A DNA stretch of 64,000 bases from Gilliamella sp. B3022. Lineage in GTDB: Bacteria > Pseudomonadota > Gammaproteobacteria > Enterobacterales > Orbaceae. The notes under the pieces are model-generated. The model was not told where the DNA came from. It did no database searches and worked only from the letters and a program-made list of their open reading frames with translations. Of the stretch, positions 43,089 to 57,100 are shown one piece after another (positions within the stretch are counted from its first letter, which is position 1; every line of letters starts with the position of its first letter). Position numbers and translations under genes: made by a program. The stretch covers positions 965,306-1,029,305 of the forward strand of contig NZ_CP071867.1 of the NCBI RefSeq assembly GCF_028751545.1. The letters are read 5' to 3'.

Positions 43089-43895
43089 TTAAGCTAAATC
43101 AAATTGTGCCCAAATTGGCGCATGATCAGACGGTTTTTCCATGGCGCGAATATTGTAATCAATGCCTGTTTGTTGACAATATGCCATCAGCTTTTCACTT
43201 GCTAAAATCAAATCAATTCTTAATCCAGTATGGGTATCAAATCCCTTAGAACGATAATCAAACCAGGAATATTCCTGCTTTGTTGGATGTTCATTACGAT
43301 AAGTATCTGTAAACCCAAGCGACAGTAAATTGTTCATCCAATCCCGCTCTTCAGGTAAAAATGAACATTTACCAGTACGTAACCAACGTTTACGGCTATC
43401 GTCTGAAATGCCGATATCCAAATCGGTTGGGCTAATATTCATATCGCCCATAATTAAGCAGAGCTGATCACTCAATTGCTGTTGCTTTAAATGATGAATC
43501 AGATCTTGATAAAATTTACGTTTTGCAGGGTATTTGATTTCATGATGCAGACTTTCTCCTTGCGGAAAATAACCATTAATCACCGTTAAATTACCTTGTC
43601 TGGTTGCTAACTGAGCCATAATTAATCGGCATTGTGCATCATCGCTATCCGTTGAAAAACCACATTGAACCGAAAGGGGCTTTTGCTTAGTTAACAGTGC
43701 CACACCATAATGCCCTTTTTGCCCATGATAATTTAAGTAATAACCAAACTGTTCCAGTTCTTCAACTGGAAACTGATCATTATGAACTTTGGTTTCTTGC
43801 AAACCTATCACATCCGGTTGATGCTGGTCGATAATGGCGGCTAATTGATGTATTCGAGCCCGAAGGCTATTAATATTAAAAGAAATAACTTTCAT
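43089..43895 (-). CDS. xthA: XthA, exonuclease III
   Basis: AP endonuclease and 3'-5' exonuclease of base excision repair, 268 residues like E. coli. Catalytic residues E34 (GLQETKV), D151/N153 ([12 protein letters not shown]) and H258 (SDHAPIW) are present. It is divergent from tyrA. Confidence 0.96.
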   Translation of the reverse strand: MKVISFNINSLRARIHQLAAIIDQHQPDVIGLQETKVHNDQFPVEELEQFGYYLNYHGQKGHYGVALLTKQKPLSVQCGFSTDSDDAQCRLIMAQLATRQGNLTVINGYFPQGESLHHEIKYPAKRKFYQDLIHHLKQQQLSDQLCLIMGDMNISPTDLDIGISDDSRKRWLRTGKCSFLPEERDWMNNLLSLGFTDTYRNEHPTKQEYSWFDYRSKGFDTHTGLRIDLILASEKLMAYCQQTGIDYNIRAMEKPSDHAPIWAQFDLA

Positions 43896-43953
43896 GATAA
43901 ATTTATTATATTGGAATTAAGGTTGCAATAGTCCCATCCTACCAAAAATACGT

Positions 43954-43981
43954 TATACTGTTAAGCTATTATAGTAACAGT
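43954..43981 (+). promoter_or_regulatory. Inverted repeat over the tyrA promoter
   Basis: A TATACT -10-like box (43954-43959) overlaps a perfect 7-bp inverted repeat, ACTGTTA and TAACAGT, with an 11-nt spacer (43957-43981). Its place, from the -10 box to just past the start point and 30 nt before the tyrA ATG, suits a repressor site. It is neither a TyrR box (TGTAAA-N6-TTTACA) nor a TrpR site. No good -35 box is seen. Confidence 0.4.
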
Positions 43982-44011
43982 TATCATTTGTGAGAAAAGG
44001 AATAACCGAAT

Positions 44012-45133
44012 ATGTCTACGGAATTACTTGCCTTACGCGATAAAATCGATGAAATCGATCAATCAATTTTATCTCTAATTAATAAAAGATTATCATTAGT
44101 TGCCAAAGTTGGCGATGTAAAAAGCAAACACGGTATTCCGATTTACGATCCCAAGCGTGAAGCAGAAATGTTAGCCCAAAGAAGACAAGAGGCTGAAAAT
44201 ATTGGCGTTTCACCTTCTTTAATTGAAGATATATTACGCCGTTTAATGCGTGAATCATACATCAGTGAAAATAACAAAGGTTTTAAAAAGGTCTATACCG
44301 GTCAAGGTTCTATTGTTATCGTTGGAGGTAATGGACAAATGGGTAGATTGTTTACCCGTCTATTCACTTTATCTGGTTACCATGTTAAAACCTTAGGTTC
44401 TAAAACCATGCATCAAGCAGCTGAAGTGGTTGCTGATGCCGCAGCAGTGATTGTGACAGTACCAATTAACAAAACATGCGAAATCATCGATCAATTACCG
44501 CAACTGCCTAAGGATTGTATTTTAACCGATTTCACGTCTATAAAAGTTAAACCCCTGGAGGCTATGCTCAAAAAGCATTCCGGTCCTGTTGTTGGGCTGC
44601 ATCCGATGTTTGGTCCTGATGTGCCGAATTTAGCAAAACAGATTATTGTCTATTGTGAAGGGCGTGAACCAGCTAAATATGAATGGTTAATTGAACAAAT
44701 GCGTATTTGGGGAGCCAATTTATGTGCAATTGATGCTAAAGAGCATGATAAATGCATGTCATTTATTCAAGCTTTACGCCATTTTACCTCTTTTTCATAT
44801 GGCGTGAATATGCAGCGGGAACAAGCCGATTTAGAACAATTGATTGCTCTATCTTCTCCTATTTATCGCCTAGAATTAATGATGGTTGGTCGATTGTTTG
44901 CGCAAGATCCAGTACTTTATGCCGATATTATTATGGCATCTGACGAAAATATTGAGTTGATCAAACATTATTACCAATGTTTCGGAGAAATGGTTGAATT
45001 AATTGAGCAACGTAACAAAGAAAAATTTATTGAGAATTTTAATAACGTCACTGAGTGGTTTGGTAATTACGCCCAACGCTTTATTAAAGAAAGTCAGGTT
45101 TTACTTAAATTTGCTAATGATAATCGGGAATGA
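44012..45133 (+). CDS. tyrA: TyrA, bifunctional chorismate mutase / prephenate dehydrogenase
   Basis: Makes 4-hydroxyphenylpyruvate for tyrosine. It has 373 residues, the same length as in E. coli. The chorismate mutase domain (residues 1-90, [20 protein letters not shown]) is fused to a dehydrogenase domain with the NAD-binding loop GGNGQMG (105-111). The usual partner aroF is not adjacent here. Its stop codon ends on the first base of a 44-bp dispersed repeat. Confidence 0.96.
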   Translation: MSTELLALRDKIDEIDQSILSLINKRLSLVAKVGDVKSKHGIPIYDPKREAEMLAQRRQEAENIGVSPSLIEDILRRLMRESYISENNKGFKKVYTGQGSIVIVGGNGQMGRLFTRLFTLSGYHVKTLGSKTMHQAAEVVADAAAVIVTVPINKTCEIIDQLPQLPKDCILTDFTSIKVKPLEAMLKKHSGPVVGLHPMFGPDVPNLAKQIIVYCEGREPAKYEWLIEQMRIWGANLCAIDAKEHDKCMSFIQALRHFTSFSYGVNMQREQADLEQLIALSSPIYRLELMMVGRLFAQDPVLYADIIMASDENIELIKHYYQCFGEMVELIEQRNKEKFIENFNNVTEWFGNYAQRFIKESQVLLKFANDNRE

Positions 45134-45176
45134 TTTTATACTAAAACGTATAGTCAACCTCAAACTTTTTTACAAA
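45133..45176 (+). repeat. 44-bp dispersed repeat, copy 2
   Basis: Starts on the last base of the tyrA stop and ends 95 nt before glmM. It keeps the inverted repeat TATAC-TAAAAC-GTATA and the CAAACTTTTTTACAAA end. It differs from copy 1 (35012-35055) at 3 of 44 positions. Confidence 0.8.
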
Positions 45177-45271
45177 AAGTTCATACATACTGCGTCTAGT
45201 TAAAATGATTTATAAATAATAATCTTATAGTTAAAAGCAGACCAAAATAAAATTTAGTGTGAGGGAATAAA

Positions 45272-46609
45272 ATGTCTAATCGAAAATATTTTGGAACAGA
45301 TGGGATTCGAGGAAAAGTTGGAGAATACCCCATCACACCGGATTTTGCGCTTAAGCTAGGGTGGGCTGCAGGTCGTATACTTGCCAAAGATGGGGTTAAA
45401 AAAGTATTAATTGGTAAAGATACGCGTATTTCGGGTTACATGCTTGAATCAGCTCTTGAAGCAGGATTTGCTTCGGCTGGTGTTGCTACTGCATTTACTG
45501 GTCCCATGCCAACCCCAGCTATTGCCTATTTAACACGAACATTTCGAGCTGATGCTGGTGTAGTGATTTCGGCATCGCATAACCCCTTTTATGATAATGG
45601 TATTAAATTTTTTTCAACCGAGGGGAAGAAACTTGATGATGCAATCGAATCAGAAATTGAAGCTCAACTTGAAAAAGAGATCGACTGCGTTGAATCCAAA
45701 CAACTCGGACGTGCAAGCCGCATTACCGATGCAGCAGGCCGTTATATCGAATTTTGTAAAAGCACCTTTGATCATGATTTAAGTTTAGCTGGATTAAAAA
45801 TAGTCGTCGATTGTGCTAACGGTGCCACTTATCATATCGCCCCTAAAGTTTTACGTGAACTTGGTGCAAATGTGATAAAGATTGGCTGTGAACCCGATGG
45901 TGTCAATATTAATGAAAACTGTGGTGCTACTGATGTAAAGGCATTAACCAAAAGTGTTCTTGAAGAAAAAGCTGACTTAGGCTTTGCTCTTGATGGAGAT
46001 GGTGATCGCATTATTATGGTCGATCATAAAGGCAATAAAATTGATGGTGATTTAATTATTTACATTATTGCCCGTGAAGCCTTAAGACAAGGTCAACTAA
46101 AAGGGGGTGTTGTTGGCACATTAATGAGTAATATAGGACTTGAAATCGCGCTTAAAAATTTGGGCATTCAATTTGTTCGCGCTAAAGTTGGTGACCGTTA
46201 TGTACTTGAAAAAATGCTTGAAAAAAATTGGCGTTTAGGTGCTGAAAATTCTGGTCATGTTTTATTGTTAGATAAAACCACCACTGGTGATGGTATCATT
46301 GCTGGTCTACAAGTTTTAGCTGCTATGGTGCGTAATGACATGTCATTGGCGGATTTATGTAGTGGTATGACTATGTTGCCACAAATATTAATTAATGTAC
46401 GATTTTCTGGCAAACACGATCCATTAACAAATTCTAATGTCAAATTAGCCATTAAACAAGCCGAAAAACAACTTGGTATTCATGGGCGTGTTTTGATTCG
46501 AAAATCAGGAACAGAACCACTCATTCGCGTCATGGTAGAAGGTAGTAATTCTGCGGAAGTACAGAAACTAGCAGAACAAATTTCTGAAGCAGTTAAAGCA
46601 TCAAATTAG
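45272..46609 (+). CDS. glmM: GlmM, phosphoglucosamine mutase
   Basis: Converts glucosamine-6-phosphate to glucosamine-1-phosphate for UDP-GlcNAc (peptidoglycan and LPS). It has 445 residues. Phosphoserine S102 lies in [12 protein letters not shown]; the magnesium loop DGDGDRII and the C-terminal phosphate-binding [12 protein letters not shown] are present. It begins [14 protein letters not shown]. Its common neighbours folP and ftsH are absent here. Confidence 0.97.
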   Translation: MSNRKYFGTDGIRGKVGEYPITPDFALKLGWAAGRILAKDGVKKVLIGKDTRISGYMLESALEAGFASAGVATAFTGPMPTPAIAYLTRTFRADAGVVISASHNPFYDNGIKFFSTEGKKLDDAIESEIEAQLEKEIDCVESKQLGRASRITDAAGRYIEFCKSTFDHDLSLAGLKIVVDCANGATYHIAPKVLRELGANVIKIGCEPDGVNINENCGATDVKALTKSVLEEKADLGFALDGDGDRIIMVDHKGNKIDGDLIIYIIAREALRQGQLKGGVVGTLMSNIGLEIALKNLGIQFVRAKVGDRYVLEKMLEKNWRLGAENSGHVLLLDKTTTGDGIIAGLQVLAAMVRNDMSLADLCSGMTMLPQILINVRFSGKHDPLTNSNVKLAIKQAEKQLGIHGRVLIRKSGTEPLIRVMVEGSNSAEVQKLAEQISEAVKASN

Positions 46610-46615
46610 GTTAAT

Positions 46616-46650
46616 TAATCCCCATTAATGTGACAATTAATAGGGGATTA
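46616..46650 (+). terminator. Terminator after glmM
   Basis: TAATCCCC and GGGGATTA enclose a second stem ATTAAT / ATTAAT. It is followed by TTTCTAAT and begins 6 nt after the glmM stop. Confidence 0.7.
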
Positions 46651-46736
46651 TTTCTAATAAAGTAACACGAGAAGTTGCTATTCTTTACACAAATTTAGTA
46701 AAAAGTGTCTAAATTCTTAATTTTGTTAATCAAAGG

Positions 46737-46765
46737 TTGACTTATTATAGGCAATTAGGTTTAAA
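46737..46765 (+). promoter_or_regulatory. Possible atp operon promoter
   Basis: TTGACT (46737-46742), 17 nt, TTTAAA (46760-46765), about 100 nt upstream of atpB. The -35 is good and the -10 is poor. It is the best candidate in the glmM-atpB gap. Confidence 0.35.
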
Positions 46766-46854
46766 ATAGAAGCTTCGGATTATTACAAGCGATTGCTTAT
46801 ACCTTTATCAAAAAAGAATATAGGCAGTATTTTTAAATTTTAGAAATAAGGTAA

Positions 46855-47913
<1,059 letters not shown>

Positions 47914-47937
47914 TAAATTTTTAAGAGGAATCGTCTC

Positions 47938-48408
47938 ATGAATATGAACGCAACTCTCCTCGGCCAAGCAATTACATTTGTATTGTTTGTTTGGTTCTGC
48001 ATGAAGTTTATTTGGCCACCTGTTATTAATGCGATTGAAAAACGCCAAAAAGAAATAGCAGAAGGTCTTGCTTCAGCAGAAACAGCAAAAAAAGATTTGG
48101 AATTAGCCAAAGCAAATACATCTGACATAATGCAACAGGCTAAGGTAGAGGCTAATGCAATTATTGAGCAAGCAAATAAACGTAAAGCTATCATTCTTGA
48201 AGAAGCTCAACAAGAAGCGATTCGCGAGAAAGAACGTATTGTTGCTCAAGGACTTGCCGAAGTAGAAGCTGAACGCAAACGCGCTAGAGAAGAGCTTAAA
48301 CAACAAGTCGCTACACTCGCTATTGCCGGTGCAGAAAAAATTATTGAACGTTCTGTTAATGAAGCCGCAAATAGCGACATCATTGATAAACTCGTAGCTG
48401 AACTGTAA
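47938..48408 (+). CDS. atpF: ATP synthase F0 subunit b
   Basis: Peripheral stalk subunit of 156 residues. One N-terminal membrane helix ([15 protein letters not shown]) is followed by a long charged coiled coil rich in A, E and K. It lies 24 nt after atpE. Confidence 0.98.
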   Translation: MNMNATLLGQAITFVLFVWFCMKFIWPPVINAIEKRQKEIAEGLASAETAKKDLELAKANTSDIMQQAKVEANAIIEQANKRKAIILEEAQQEAIREKERIVAQGLAEVEAERKRAREELKQQVATLAIAGAEKIIERSVNEAANSDIIDKLVAEL

Positions 48409-48421
48409 GGAGAACAGAGCA

Positions 48422-48955
48422 ATGACTGACTTAATTACAATTGCTCGCCCTTATGCTAAAGCCGCTTTTGATTTTGCGGTAGAAAAAAACAGCATCGAAT
48501 CATGGCATAAAATGTTGGTATTAACTTCTCAAGTAAGCAAAAATGCACAAATAAGAAGTATTCTAACATCTGATATGAAAACTGATTTGGTGGCTAATTT
48601 ACTCATCAACATCTGTAAAGATGTATTGGATGAGTTTAGCACTAATTTTATTAAAGTGATGGCTGAAAACAAACGATTATCGCTTCTTCCTGAAGTGTTA
48701 ACTTTATTTGAACAATATTGTTTAGATAAAGAAGCTCAAGCAGATGTGGATGTCATTTCAGCTAGTGAATTAACTAGTGAACAACTTAATAAAATTTCTA
48801 TCGCTGTCGAAAAACGTTTATCACGAAAAGTAAAACTAAAATGTCATATTGATAAATCGCTCATTTCTGGTTTTATTATTCGTACGGGCGATATGGTTAT
48901 TGATAGTAGTATCAGAGGGCGTTTAAATCGTTTAAATGACGCTCTACAGTCTTAA
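48422..48955 (+). CDS. atpH: ATP synthase F1 subunit delta
   Basis: Stator subunit of 177 residues which joins F1 to the b dimer. It starts [19 protein letters not shown] and ends with the [14 protein letters not shown] motif common to the family. It is 13 nt after atpF. Confidence 0.98.
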   Translation: MTDLITIARPYAKAAFDFAVEKNSIESWHKMLVLTSQVSKNAQIRSILTSDMKTDLVANLLINICKDVLDEFSTNFIKVMAENKRLSLLPEVLTLFEQYCLDKEAQADVDVISASELTSEQLNKISIAVEKRLSRKVKLKCHIDKSLISGFIIRTGDMVIDSSIRGRLNRLNDALQS

Positions 48956-48966
48956 GGGGACTGATA

Positions 48967-50508
48967 ATGCAGCTAAATTCAACTGAAATAAGTGAACTAA
49001 TTAAAGAGCGGATAGCTCAGTTCAATATTGTGAGTGATGCTCACAATGAAGGAACGATCATCTCAGTTAGTGATGGTATTCTTCGAATTCACGGATTAAC
49101 CGATGTAATGCAAGGCGAAATGATTGCATTACCTGGTAATCGATATGCAATGGCATTAAACCTAGAACGAGATTCAGTCGGTGCGGTGGTTATGGGACCA
49201 TACGAAGACTTATCGGAAGGGATGAAAGTGCAATGTACTGGTCGCATTTTACAGGTACCAGTGGGTGATGGCTTATTAGGTCGTGTTATCAATACACTTG
49301 GTGAACCAATTGATGGAAAAGGTTCTATTCAACATGACGGTTTCTCACCTGTAGAAGTTGTTGCTCCAGGCGTTATCGATCGTCAATCTGTTGACCAAGC
49401 GTTACAAACTGGTTATAAAGCGGTTGACTCAATGATTCCAATTGGTCGTGGTCAGCGTGAACTTATTATCGGTGACCGTCAAACAGGTAAAACAGCATTA
49501 GCAATCGATGCAATTATTAACCAGCGTGATTCAGGTGTAAAATGTATCTATGTCGCAATAGGTCAAAAACAGTCAACTATTGCAAACGTAGTACGTAAAC
49601 TTGAAGAACATGGTGCACTTAAAAATACAATCGTTGTTGTCGCTTCAGCGTCTGAATCAGCCGCATTACAATATTTAGCGCCTTACGCTGGTTGTGCTAT
49701 GGGAGAATACTTCCGTGACCGTGGACAAGACGCATTAATTGTTTATGATGATTTATCTAAACAAGCCGTTGCTTATCGTCAAATTTCATTACTACTTCGT
49801 CGCCCACCTGGACGTGAAGCGTATCCTGGTGATGTGTTCTATCTTCATTCACGTTTACTTGAACGTGCAGCTCGTGTTAACGAGGCTTATGTTGAAGAGT
49901 TCACTAAAGGCGAAGTAAAAGGTAAAACCGGTTCATTAACTGCGTTACCAATTATCGAAACTCAAGCGGGTGACGTTTCTGCATTCGTACCAACTAACGT
50001 AATTTCGATTACAGATGGTCAGATATTCCTTGAAACCAGCCTATTTAACTCAGGTATTCGTCCTGCAGTTAACCCAGGTATTTCGGTTTCTCGTGTTGGT
50101 GGTGCTGCACAAACTAAGATAATGAAAAAATTATCAGGCGGTATTCGTACAGCACTTGCACAATATCGTGAACTGGCTGCGTTCTCACAGTTTGCTTCTG
50201 ACTTAGATGAAGCAACAAGAAACCAATTAAGTCATGGTGAAAAAGTAACTGAACTATTGAAACAAAAGCAATATTCGCCTATGACTGTTGCAGAGCAATC
50301 AATTGTACTTTACGCTGCTGAGCGTGGTTACCTTGAAGATGTAGAACTTGCTAAAGTATTACCTTTTGAAGCAGCACTGCTTGCTTATGCCCACAGTCAA
50401 TATGCGGATTTTGTCACACAAATCGACGAAACGGGTAATTACAATGATGAGATTGAAAGTAAATTAAAAGCAATACTTGAAAGCTTTAAATCAACTCAAA
50501 CTTGGTAA
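48967..50508 (+). CDS. atpA: ATP synthase F1 subunit alpha
   Basis: Non-catalytic nucleotide-binding subunit of 513 residues. The Walker A loop GDRQTGKTA is near residue 170, and the alpha signature ([14 protein letters not shown]) is present. It is 11 nt after atpH. Confidence 0.98.
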   Translation: MQLNSTEISELIKERIAQFNIVSDAHNEGTIISVSDGILRIHGLTDVMQGEMIALPGNRYAMALNLERDSVGAVVMGPYEDLSEGMKVQCTGRILQVPVGDGLLGRVINTLGEPIDGKGSIQHDGFSPVEVVAPGVIDRQSVDQALQTGYKAVDSMIPIGRGQRELIIGDRQTGKTALAIDAIINQRDSGVKCIYVAIGQKQSTIANVVRKLEEHGALKNTIVVVASASESAALQYLAPYAGCAMGEYFRDRGQDALIVYDDLSKQAVAYRQISLLLRRPPGREAYPGDVFYLHSRLLERAARVNEAYVEEFTKGEVKGKTGSLTALPIIETQAGDVSAFVPTNVISITDGQIFLETSLFNSGIRPAVNPGISVSRVGGAAQTKIMKKLSGGIRTALAQYRELAAFSQFASDLDEATRNQLSHGEKVTELLKQKQYSPMTVAEQSIVLYAAERGYLEDVELAKVLPFEAALLAYAHSQYADFVTQIDETGNYNDEIESKLKAILESFKSTQTW

Positions 50509-50522
50509 GGGTGAGGTAAAAA

Positions 50523-51392
50523 ATGGCTAATGCAAAAGAAATTAGAACAAAAATTGCCAGTATCCAAAGTACGCAAAAGATTACTAAAGCAATGGAAATG
50601 GTTGCCAATTCTAAAATGCGTAAAACACAAGATAGAATGGCCGCAAGTCGTCCATATGCTGAGATGATTCGAGAAGTAATTGGACATTTAGCGTTAGCTC
50701 AGATAGGCGCCAAACATCCTTATTTAGAAGAAAGAGATGTAAAGCGAGTTGGCTATCTTATCATTTCAACTGATCGTGGTTTATGCGGTGGTTTAAATAT
50801 CAATCTTTTCAAAACTGTCATTGCTGATATGTCAGCATGGCAGGAAAAAAATGTTGAAGCTGATGTTGCTTTGATTGGTTCTCGAGGTGTTTCATTTTTT
50901 TCATCAGTAAAAACAAACATCTTAACGCAAGTCACGAATTTGGGTGACGAACCAACTTTATCCGATTTAATTGGACCGGTAAAAACAATGCTTGAGGCAT
51001 ATGACAATGGCAAAATTGATAAATTATATATTGTTACGAATAAATTTATTAATACCATGTCACAAAAACCAACAATACAGCAATTATTACCATTACCGCA
51101 ATCAGAAGATAAAGCGCTCAAAGCTTCATCATGGGATTATATTTATGAGCCTGATGCTAAATCACTATTAGATGTGATTTTACGTCGTTATATTGAATCA
51201 CAAGTCTATCAAGCTGTGGTTGACAATCTAGCGAGTGAACAAGCGGCAAGAATGGTGGCCATGAAAGCAGCAACAGATAACGGTGCAAACTTAATTAATG
51301 AATTACAAATTGTGTACAATAAAGCACGTCAAGGTGCGATCACAAATGAATTGATTGATATTGTATCCGGTGCAGCCGCTGTTTCAGGTTAG
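50523..51392 (+). CDS. atpG: ATP synthase F1 subunit gamma
   Basis: Central rotor shaft of 289 residues. It has N- and C-terminal helices that form the coiled coil ([19 protein letters not shown], and [17 protein letters not shown] at the end). It is 14 nt after atpA. Confidence 0.98.
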   Translation: MANAKEIRTKIASIQSTQKITKAMEMVANSKMRKTQDRMAASRPYAEMIREVIGHLALAQIGAKHPYLEERDVKRVGYLIISTDRGLCGGLNINLFKTVIADMSAWQEKNVEADVALIGSRGVSFFSSVKTNILTQVTNLGDEPTLSDLIGPVKTMLEAYDNGKIDKLYIVTNKFINTMSQKPTIQQLLPLPQSEDKALKASSWDYIYEPDAKSLLDVILRRYIESQVYQAVVDNLASEQAARMVAMKAATDNGANLINELQIVYNKARQGAITNELIDIVSGAAAVSG

Positions 51393-51412
51393 TGCTAAAT
51401 ATTGGCTTATAG

Positions 51413-52822
<1,410 letters not shown>

Positions 52823-52848
52823 GAGATTCATTGAACGGAGATAGTATT

Positions 52849-53274
52849 ATGGCACTAACTTCCTATCAATTAGAAGTTGTTAGTGCTGAATCTCACCTAT
52901 TTTCAGGTGATGTTCAGCGAATCAGAGTCACAGGTCAAGAAGGTGAACTTGGGATCTACCCTGGTCACACTCCCCTACTTACCATGATTAAACCGGGTAT
53001 GGTAGGTATTGTCAAAGCAAATGGTGAAGAAGAGTTTATCTACCTTTCTGGTGGCGTATTAGAAGTTCAACCGAATATTGTGACAATCTTAGCTGATACC
53101 GCAATCCGCGGTGAAGACTTAGATGAAGCAAGAGCACAAGAAGCAGTAAGACAAGCGCAAGAACATATTAATCATCCAAGTGATGATATGTCATTTGCTC
53201 AAGCATCAGCAGAGTTATCAAAAGCTTTGGCAAAAATTCGCGTTATCGAATTAACACGCCGCATAGGGCAATAA
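52849..53274 (+). CDS. atpC: ATP synthase F1 subunit epsilon
   Basis: Inhibitory and coupling subunit of 141 residues from the ATG at 52849 ([20 protein letters not shown]). GGAG lies 9 nt upstream; an in-frame TTG six codons earlier is rejected because it contains that site. Last gene of the operon, followed by a strong terminator. Confidence 0.97.
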   Translation: MALTSYQLEVVSAESHLFSGDVQRIRVTGQEGELGIYPGHTPLLTMIKPGMVGIVKANGEEEFIYLSGGVLEVQPNIVTILADTAIRGEDLDEARAQEAVRQAQEHINHPSDDMSFAQASAELSKALAKIRVIELTRRIGQ

Positions 53275-53297
53275 TTAGCTTTTTACTGTGTTAGCAT

Positions 53298-53340
53298 AAA
53301 ATAGAAGGTTACATCTTATTGATGTAACCTTCTATTTTAT
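53298..53340 (+). terminator. Terminator of the atp operon
   Basis: An 18-bp perfect stem (53298-53315 with 53321-53338) around the loop TTATT, with core GAAGGTTACATC / GATGTAACCTTC, then ATTACAC. The T run is formed by the end of the right arm (CTATTTTATT). One of the longest hairpins in the window. Confidence 0.9.
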
Positions 53341-53614
53341 TACACTTTTTAAAGCAATAAAATTAACCCAGTCAAAATAACAATCACTGAAAATCAGTTT
53401 ATTATCATTCGCTACTTGTATTACCAATTTTTATCTCTTTAACAAATCATGACTACCCATATATAACCATATAAATTTATTGATTAAATATCAAATATAC
53501 CGCAAACCTCAGGATGATTCTACGCTATTATGCGATTGATAAACGATCCAAAAGAGACCCATTATATTAAAACTTTTATTCGCTTATCCCCCCCTGTCTA
53601 ATACACTACAGCAA

Positions 53615-53788
53615 ATGTCTATGCCAGATTCTGCAAATATTTTTCAAGGATACATTTATATTTATTTGAATAATCGTTATTTCGCTAAATACAATCAAAA
53701 CGAATCGGCAATAGTCTTGATTTGTCTATATGTTAATAGAAGAGTTGAAGCTTTTAGTGCGATTTGGCACCCAAAAATATCATGTTAA
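53615..53788 (+). CDS. Short open frame of unknown function, possibly a gene remnant
   Basis: 57 codons from the ATG at 53615; the frame is open for about 24 more codons upstream without a better start. The translation (for example NIFQGYIYIYLNNRYFAKYN, RRVEAFSAIWHPKISC) has a mixed, protein-like composition. There is no clear ribosome-binding site and no family is recognised. It may be the remains of a larger gene or chance. Confidence 0.25.
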   Translation: MSMPDSANIFQGYIYIYLNNRYFAKYNQNESAIVLICLYVNRRVEAFSAIWHPKISC

Positions 53789-53927
53789 GCTATGATAACC
53801 AGCTTAAACACTTAGTAAAAGCATAAATTGGCATGAGCCATAGTGTATTTGCTTAAGAGGCTTAAGAGAATATTGCCATTTTTGTTAAAGCCCTTATATA
53901 ATTTAATATAAAATGAAATGTTATACA

Positions 53928-53937
53928 CAAACGTTTG
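53928..53937. promoter_or_regulatory. PurR-like palindrome upstream of recC
   Basis: CAAACGTTTG within ACACAAACGTTTGATT, which agrees with the PurR box ACGCAAACGTTTGCGT at 13 of 16 positions. It lies about 200 nt before recC. It could serve a LacI-family regulator; the gene it controls is unclear. Confidence 0.3.
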
Positions 53938-54133
53938 ATTAACATAACTCATTATATATTATTAATATCTTTCTTTATTTTCTTGCTAAAACGTGGGTGT
54001 TATCTAAAACGTTTTGACAAAAATCTATCATACTATGTGATATTTATAATCTAATTGTTTAAAATTACTGTGCTAGATTTATTAGTCGCTATCGGCGATA
54101 ATTTGAGTCAATTTATATAACATTAATGTGATC

Positions 54134-57100
54134 ATGTTTACCATTTACCATTCCAATCAAGTTGATTTACTCAAGACACTGTTAAGTGAATTGATGCGCA
54201 GACAGCCATTAGAAGATATCTTTACACCCGATGTTGTGATGGTGCAAAGTCAAGGTATGGGACAATGGTTGCAAATTGCTTTAGCAGATGAACTGGGTAT
54301 AGTAGCAAATGTTGATTTTCTTTTTCCGACCCAGTTTATTTGGCAACTTTATCAAAGTTTATTGCCTGATGCGCCAGTTGAAAACAGTTATAGTATTGAG
54401 ACAATGACTTGGCGTTTGTATTATTTACTTCCACAAATTATTGAGCAAGGCGAATTTAACACACTTAAACATTATCTTAATATTGATAAGCAAGATCGAA
54501 AGCTTTATCAGTTAGCAACCCGCATTGCCCGCTTATTTGACCAATATTTGGTTTATCGTCCTGATTGGCTAGCAAAATGGGAAGCGAATCAAACTGTTGA
54601 CGAACTCAATCATCATGCCGATGAAATTTGGCAAGCAGAATTATGGCGACAACTGATTGCAATTAGCCAGCCCTATCACCGTGCGAATATTTATCAACAA
54701 ATGCTAGAAATTTTGTTAGATGATAATTTCGATAGCACTCGACTAAATCAGCTTCCCGAACGTATTTTTATTTTTGGTATCACCTCGCTACCACCTATTT
54801 ATCTTTCCTTGCTATCAGCACTAGGGCTACATATTGATGTACATTTAATGTTTAATAATCCTTGTAAATGGTACTGGGGCGATATTGTCGAAAAACAGCT
54901 ATCCGACATTTTAAATACACCGGATAAGATCCCAAATCCATTATTAACCTCGTGGGGAAAATTAGGTCGCGACAATTTATTTTTATTACAAGAATTTAAT
55001 AGTAAACAAGATATTGAAGCCTTCGTCGATCAAGAACGCTCTTGCTTGTTACACGCTATTCAGCAAGATATTTTAGAACTTTATCATAATAATTCGAATA
55101 ATAAACACCTCGCTATGTCCGATAAATCCATTTCGTTCCATATTTGTCATAGCGAACAACGTGAAGTCGAAATATTATACGATTATCTGTTATCGGTTTT
55201 TGATGCAAATCCTGACATTGAACTTCGCGATTGTATTGTGATGGTTTCAGATATTGATCGCTATGTACCTTATATTCGTGCCGTATTCGGTAATGCCAGT
55301 GGTGATCGTTATTTACCATTTACGATTTCTGACCAAAAGGCTCGTAATATCGATCCAATCGTTCAGGGATTTTTTGCTATTTTAAACTTTCCCAATAGTC
55401 GATTCACTGCAGAAGAGCTATTTAATTTACTGGAAATTCCCGCCATTGCTGAAAATTTTGCTATTAATGAATCACAATTAATTTTATTGCGAACATGGAT
55501 TATCGAATCTGGTATCCGTTTTGGTCTGGAAAGTGCACACAGTTGGCTATTCGGACTTGAGCGATTATTGCTTGGTTATACCATGAATAGTGAACAAGGG
55601 GGTTGGCAACAAATTTTACCTTATGATGGTGCCACAGGATTAGATGCTGAGCTTATCGGTCAATTGGCTCAGTTCATTAAAGTTGTTCGTAAATGGTTTA
55701 TGATACTAAATGAAGCCAAACCATTATCTGAATGGCAAGGTTATTGCCTTGAACTAATTAATGACTTTTTTAAGCATAATGAGCAACGCGATGCTCTTTT
55801 ATTAATGATAGAAGATGAATGGGAACAATTAATTAATAGTGGCCTAACAGCTCAATTTACCGAACTTATTTCGATCACTGTTTTGCATGATGCAATGCAG
55901 GCTCGTTTAGAACAAAATCACTTAGCACATCGTTTTTTAGTCGGTAAAATCAATTTTTGTACTATGATGCCTATGCGATCTATTCCATTTAAAGTAGTTT
56001 GTTTGCTCGGTATGAATGATGGCGACTACCCAAGAACATCACTACCGCTGGATTTTGATTTAATTGCCAAATATCCAAGACGAGGCGATCGCAGTCGTCG
56101 AACTGATGATCGTTATCTATTTTTAGAAGCCATTTTATCCACTCAATATCAACTCTATATCAGTTATGTCGGACGTGATATGAAAGATAATAGCGAACGT
56201 TACCCATCCGTACTGGTTGATGAACTTTGGGAATATATTGTTCAATATTATGGTGAATCAACAAAAAACACAGAAAACAATATTGATTTTTTAAAAGTTT
56301 TTCACACTAGAACGCCATTTAATCCTTTAAACTTTTTACAAGAACCGAAAAGTTATGCCGATGAGTGGTTACCGGCTGCCTTGAAAAAAGGAGAAAGCCA
56401 AACATTCATTAGTCAAATACCAGCTATCAGTATTGATTGTATTAATCTTGATGAATTAAAACGTTTTTTTCAACACTCTATTCGGTTTTTTTTGCAAAAA
56501 CGGTTTAATTTTTATGTCAGTTATCTTGATGATACTTTACCTGATGCCGAAAACTTTAATCTGGATAACTTAAAACGTTATCAACTCAATGTGCAAATTT
56601 TAAATCAATTAATTACTCAAACATCTAAAGATTCAAAAGTTCTTTATCAGCAATTAAGATTAACTGGTGAGCTGCCTGATGGCGCTTTTGGTGAGATCAT
56701 TTATGATGAGCAAAGCGAAGCTATGCAATCTTTAGCAGATAAAATCTGTCAAGAACGGTTAGAGATGACCAGTGAGGAAGTCAATATAACAATTGAGGTA
56801 AATAATCAACATTACCCACTTCAAGGTTGGCTAACACATTTGCAATCCGATGGTATTTTAACTTGGCGACCATCAAAACTTTCAATTCGTGATGGTATTT
56901 CATTATGGATAGATCACTTGGTTTATTGCATTTTATACCGTGAGAAAGTTGATAGCCAAAGCCGCATTTATGGTCGTGATGATCAAGAATGGCGATTTTC
57001 GCATTTAGATGCCAACGAGGCATTAACTTACTTAACCCCACTAGTTGAAAGTTTTTTGCAAGGCATCAATCAACCGTTATTAATGCCAATTCAAAGTGCG

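Larger units (their letters stand above)
53341..54133. other. Long intergenic region between atpC and recC
   Basis: About 790 bp with no recognised gene. It holds a short open frame (53615-53788), a PurR-like palindrome (53928-53937), and a TTGACA near 54015 that could be the -35 box of recC but lacks a good -10 at the right distance. The length is unusual in this compact genome and suggests decayed sequence. Confidence 0.5.

Noticed and set aside
43896-44011. TyrR box in front of tyrA
   Set aside because: No TGTAAA-N6-TTTACA dyad is present. The inverted repeat there has a different sequence and spacing.
50753-51121. 122-codon minus-strand frame inside atpG
   Set aside because: It is opposite a highly conserved ATP synthase gene. 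The length is explained by codon bias of the real gene.
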